A stretch of DNA of 36,290 nucleotides from Oscillospiraceae bacterium (GTDB taxonomy: Bacteria; Bacillota; Clostridia; Oscillospirales; Acutalibacteraceae): the NCBI GenBank assembly GCA_902772935.1, contig CACYCR010000181.1:1-36290 (forward strand). Direction: 5' to 3'. The notes under the pieces were generated by a model. That model was given only the letters and a program-made list of their open reading frames with translations, was not told where the DNA came from and ran no database searches. The position numbers and the translations under genes are program-made. Below, piece after piece: positions 33,792-36,290 of the stretch. Position 1 is the stretch's first letter; each line of letters opens with the position of its first letter.

Positions 33792-35108
33792 TTATTCATT
33801 CACATTTTTGATGATGTCATCGATCGTCGCCTTGAGCTGCATATTCACTTCCATTTTCCGGTTGATCTCGTTCAGGGCATAGATGATGGTCGAATAGTGT
33901 TTGTTGCCGAATTCGACGCCGATTGCTTTGTAAGAAAGCGAGGTAACTTCATGAACAATGTAAATGGCCACTTGCCGCGCGTTGCTGATGTTGGCATTGC
34001 GCTTGTCCGAGCGCAGATCGGCAGGGCTGACGTTGAAGGTCCGGGCGACTTCGTTGATGATGTTTTCGATCGTGACAGGCGTCGGCGGATTGTCGTTGAC
34101 AATGTCGCTGATTGCCTTTTTTGCAACGGCGATGTTTGGCCGGGAGCCTTCCACTTCCTGATAGGCTTTGATCTTTTTGACGGTACCTTCCAGCTGGCGG
34201 ATGTTCTTTTTGATGTTCTCCGCAATAAAGGAAACGACTTCGTCGCTGAGATTGACGGAAAGTTCGTCTGCTTTTTTCTTGACGATCGCCATGCGCGTTT
34301 CCAGTGTCGGCGGCTGGATGTCTGTGAGAAGACCGCCTTCAAATCGCGTGCGCAGCCGTTCTTCGAGCCGCAGCATTTCACGCGGCGGACGGTCGGACGT
34401 CAGAACAATCTGCTTGCCGGCATTTTTGAGCGCTTCAAACGTATGGAAGAATTCTTCCTGGGTGGATTCTTTGTTTGCAATGAACTGAATATCATCGACC
34501 AAAAGTACATCGCAGTTACGGTATTTATCATGGAACGCCGCCGTATTGTGCTCTTTGATGTAATGGATCAGCTCGTTGGTAAAGTGTTCGCCGCTGGTAT
34601 AAATGATGATCTCATTCGGGCGCTGCGATTTGACCTCGTTCATAATTGCGGAAAGCAAATGTGTTTTGCCGAGGCCGGAATGTCCGTAGATGAACAGTGG
34701 GTTATATGCTTTTCCGGGATTGTTCGCAACATTGAGCGCCGCGGCATGCGCAAAGCGGTTGGACGGGCCGATGATGAAATTATCAAAGGTGTAGCTGTAG
34801 TCGTGCGCGGCAGATTTCTTTTCAGTCGGTGTCTTTACCGGTACGTCTTCAAAGTTCGGCTGTTCGTCCGGCAGTACATACCGGATGCTGACCGGAAAAC
34901 CAAAAGCGGACTCACAGGCATCTTCAATCAGGTTTGAAAACTTGTCCTGAATGATCTTGCGCTTAAAGTCACTGATGGCAAGTGTGATCGTATCGTTGTC
35001 AAAACTGACAAACTCCAAAGGACTGAGCCAGACATTATACGCAACTTCCGTAACTTTTGATTTTAAAATTTCCCGGATCGTTTCCCAGATTTCAAGAAAT
35101 GAGTCCAT
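33792..35108 (-). CDS. dnaA: Chromosomal replication initiator DnaA, 438 aa
   Basis: Domain I (1-80) is the DnaB/regulator-binding part, with a short linker (domain II, 85-105). The AAA+ domain has Walker A GHSGLGKTH (142-150) and Walker B LLVDDIQF. Domain IV (about 325-438) has the DNA-binding helices, DLRSDKRNANISNARQVA and GVEFGNKHYSTIIYA, cited in shortened form. ATG 35108 follows GAAGGAG; an earlier in-frame start is not supported. The gene leads the dnaA-dnaN-yaaA-recF-remB-gyrBA cluster. Confidence 0.97.
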   Translation of the reverse strand: MDSFLEIWETIREILKSKVTEVAYNVWLSPLEFVSFDNDTITLAISDFKRKIIQDKFSNLIEDACESAFGFPVSIRYVLPDEQPNFEDVPVKTPTEKKSAAHDYSYTFDNFIIGPSNRFAHAAALNVANNPGKAYNPLFIYGHSGLGKTHLLSAIMNEVKSQRPNEIIIYTSGEHFTNELIHYIKEHNTAAFHDKYRNCDVLLVDDIQFIANKESTQEEFFHTFEALKNAGKQIVLTSDRPPREMLRLEERLRTRFEGGLLTDIQPPTLETRMAIVKKKADELSVNLSDEVVSFIAENIKKNIRQLEGTVKKIKAYQEVEGSRPNIAVAKKAISDIVNDNPPTPVTIENIINEVARTFNVSPADLRSDKRNANISNARQVAIYIVHEVTSLSYKAIGVEFGNKHYSTIIYALNEINRKMEVNMQLKATIDDIIKNVNE

Positions 35109-35409
35109 AAAAAATCTCCTTCGTCCCCAAAATAAATGATAAAATGATTGCAATATACGTCAAAAAATCGTATAATAAACAGGAAATAAAAATAGAAACA
35201 AAACGGCAGTCTATAGTGTCATTATATTATAACATATAATATAATGAAGGTCAAGCACTTTTTATGTGAATTGATTTTATATGCCCGGTTTTTGCCCCTA
35301 AAATCAATTTTACCCGTGTTTATGTATCTGCAAAAGGAATCGTGAAAATAAGATTACAAATAAAAAAACGGGCGATTCATTTTGATTGTAAAAACGGAGG
35401 ATCCTGAAA
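35109..35409. other. 301-bp AT-rich divergent spacer, candidate origin region
   Basis: Separates dnaA and nth at the point where gene direction switches. It contains a 12-bp-arm AT palindrome at 35220-35246 (CATTATATTATA-aca-TATAATATAATG) and an 11-bp inverted repeat at 35269-35309 (AATTGATTTTA/TAAAATCAATT, 19-nt loop). The first is a good candidate for easily melted DNA. No perfect TTATCCACA box is visible here, and no gene. Confidence 0.5.
35136..35163 (-). promoter_or_regulatory. Candidate dnaA promoter
   Basis: TTGACG (35163-35158), 16 bp, TATCAT (35141-35136) on the minus strand, 27 bp before the start codon. Confidence 0.55.
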
Positions 35410-36036
35410 ATGACAAAAAAAGAACGTGCTGCACTGTGCGTGGAAGCATTGAAAAAAGAATATCCGGATGCTTTATGTTCCCTCGAAGCGAGCGACCCGC
35501 TGCAGCTGTTGATTGCAACGCGGCTTTCCGCACAATGTACGGATGCGCGCGTCAATCTGGTCACACCTGCGCTGTTTGAAAAATACCCGACGCTGGACGC
35601 ATTCTGTGAAGCGGAAATTGCAGATGTCGAAGAATTGATTCACTCCTGCGGTTTCTTTCGTGCCAAAGCGCGCGACATTGTCGGCATGGCAAAAAAAATC
35701 AAGAGCGACTTTGGCGGCACTGTACCAAACACGATCGAAGATCTGACCAGCCTGCCGGGCGTCGGAAGAAAAACGGCGAACCTCATCATGGGCGACGTCT
35801 ACAAGCAGCCGGCAATCGTTGCGGATACGCATCTGCTGCGCATCACGAATCTGATCGGACTGATTGACACAAAGGATCCGTACAAAGCAGAACTCGCGCT
35901 CAAAAAAATCATTGCACCGGAAGAGAGCAACAATTTCTGCCACCGCATGGTTCTGCACGGTCGCGCGGTCTGCATTGCCCGCCGTCCGCAGTGCGAAAAC
36001 TGCTGCATCCGCGCCTACTGCAAGAGCGCAAAATAA
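35410..36036 (+). CDS. nth: Endonuclease III, 208 aa
   Basis: Bifunctional DNA glycosylase/AP lyase for oxidised pyrimidines. The helix-hairpin-helix is LPGVGRKTANLIMG with catalytic Lys121, and the catalytic Asp139 is in VADTHLL. The C-terminal 4Fe-4S loop is C188-x6-C195-x2-C198-x5-C204. GGAGG precedes the ATG. It is the only large plus-strand gene in view and replaces the usual rpmH/rnpA neighbours of dnaA. Confidence 0.96.
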   Translation: MTKKERAALCVEALKKEYPDALCSLEASDPLQLLIATRLSAQCTDARVNLVTPALFEKYPTLDAFCEAEIADVEELIHSCGFFRAKARDIVGMAKKIKSDFGGTVPNTIEDLTSLPGVGRKTANLIMGDVYKQPAIVADTHLLRITNLIGLIDTKDPYKAELALKKIIAPEESNNFCHRMVLHGRAVCIARRPQCENCCIRAYCKSAK

Positions 36037-36041
36037 GAAAT

Positions 36042-36078
36042 ATATAAAAAAGAACCGTCGCTGTCAAAAGCGGCGGTT
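36042..36078. terminator. Terminator after nth
   Basis: AACCGTCGCT (36053-36062) and AGCGGCGGTT (36069-36078) form a 10-bp stem with one G-T. The T-run is better on the minus strand (TTCTTTTTTATA) than on the plus strand (GACTTTC), so it may serve both sides. Confidence 0.65.
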
Positions 36079-36120
36079 GACTTTCACGGCAAATCATGCT
36101 AAAATCAAAAACGCAGAAAC

Positions 36121-36158
36121 GCCTCCTTAGTTAAATGGATATAACGGGTCCCTCCTAA
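36121..36158 (+). pseudogene. 5' half of a tRNA-Arg(CCT), without a 3' half
   Basis: The first 25 bases are identical to those of the tRNA at 36224 (acceptor strand and D-arm). Five differing bases in the anticodon stem follow, and then the identical CCTCCTAA of the anticodon loop. The next bases (TTGCATG) cannot pair with GGTCC, and no T-arm follows. It is therefore a truncated duplicate, not a functional tRNA. Confidence 0.75.
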
Positions 36159-36206
36159 TTGCATGTAAGTACATGCACCTTTTACCAAAAGTTGCATGTT
36201 TTACCA
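36159..36206. repeat. Short hairpin and direct repeats between the tRNA copies
   Basis: TGCATGT-AAGT-ACATGCA (36160-36177) is a perfect hairpin. TTGCATGT occurs at 36159 and 36192, and TTTTACCA at 36180 and 36199. The layout could be a recombination-site remnant; no integrase is in the window. Confidence 0.5.
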
Positions 36207-36223
36207 GAAAAAATTGCTAACAA

Positions 36224-36290
36224 GCCTCCTTAGTTAAATGGATATAACAAGCCCCTCCTAAGGGCTAGTTGAGGGTTCGATTCCCCCAGG
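36224..36290 (+). tRNA. tRNA-Arg (anticodon CCT), cut off by the window end
   Basis: Acceptor GCCTCCT, D-arm GTTA-AATGGATA-TAAC, anticodon stem AGCCC/GGGCT with loop CTCCTAA (anticodon CCT at 36257-36259, T33 present), and T-arm GAGGG-TTCGATT-CCCCC with one A-C mismatch. Only AGG of the expected 3' acceptor AGGAGGC is inside the window. Confidence 0.9.

Noticed and set aside
36121-36260. Group I intron in a tRNA-Arg(CCT) anticodon loop
   Set aside because: The interruption is only about 65 bp and the downstream tRNA is complete at its 5' end, so no split tRNA needs splicing.

Overview
The window looks like the replication-origin region of a Gram-positive Clostridia chromosome, most likely Oscillospirales/Ruminococcaceae-like. 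This is inferred from strong AGGAGG-type ribosome sites, sigma-A promoters, GC-rich codon use, LytR-CpsA-Psr and ECF-transporter genes, Cys-rich secreted proteins, and the gene order dnaA-dnaN-yaaA-recF-remB-gyrB-gyrA. No species can be named from the sequence. Nearly every gene left of 35.1 kb is on the minus strand and nth to the right is on the plus strand. This strand switch, with AT-rich palindromes at 35.2-35.3 kb and a pair of DnaA-box-like sequences at 33.7 kb, puts the origin next to dnaA.

From right to left: a truncated tRNA-Arg(CCT) preceded by a half-copy of itself; nth; the dnaA-gyrA block; a LytR-CpsA-Psr protein; a HAD phosphatase; mnmG-rsmG-parB/noc, with a perfect parS site inside mnmG and a near-match further along; then an unrecognised gene pair (zinc ribbon-TM-TPR protein and membrane protein). 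The usual rpmH-rnpA-yidC-jag-mnmE neighbours of dnaA are not in view.

At 11.9-18.4 kb lies an apparent vitamin B12 uptake operon. It has a sigma-A promoter, a roughly 160-nt cobalamin-riboswitch-like leader with an intrinsic terminator, and a surface protein resembling the alpha/alpha barrel of intrinsic factor/transcobalamin. These are followed by a lipoprotein with the matching C-terminal (DUF4430) domain, EcfT, and one 868-residue protein joining both ECF ATPases to an S component. A YfcE-like phosphoesterase closes the operon.

The left 11.8 kb is more accessory: a lacZ-type beta-galactosidase, a 717-residue secreted protein with twelve CxxC units, a 660-bp noncoding stretch with a candidate structured RNA and four palindromic repeats, an AT-richer TIR-RCC1 gene, an EF-G paralogue with an altered catalytic site, a ribbon-helix-helix protein, and a truncated secreted M23-like peptidase that shares the Cys repeats of the 717-residue protein.

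The strongest candidates for something new are the B12-capture operon with its split intrinsic-factor architecture and A-A-S fusion, and the TIR-RCC1 gene with its adjacent structured noncoding element.
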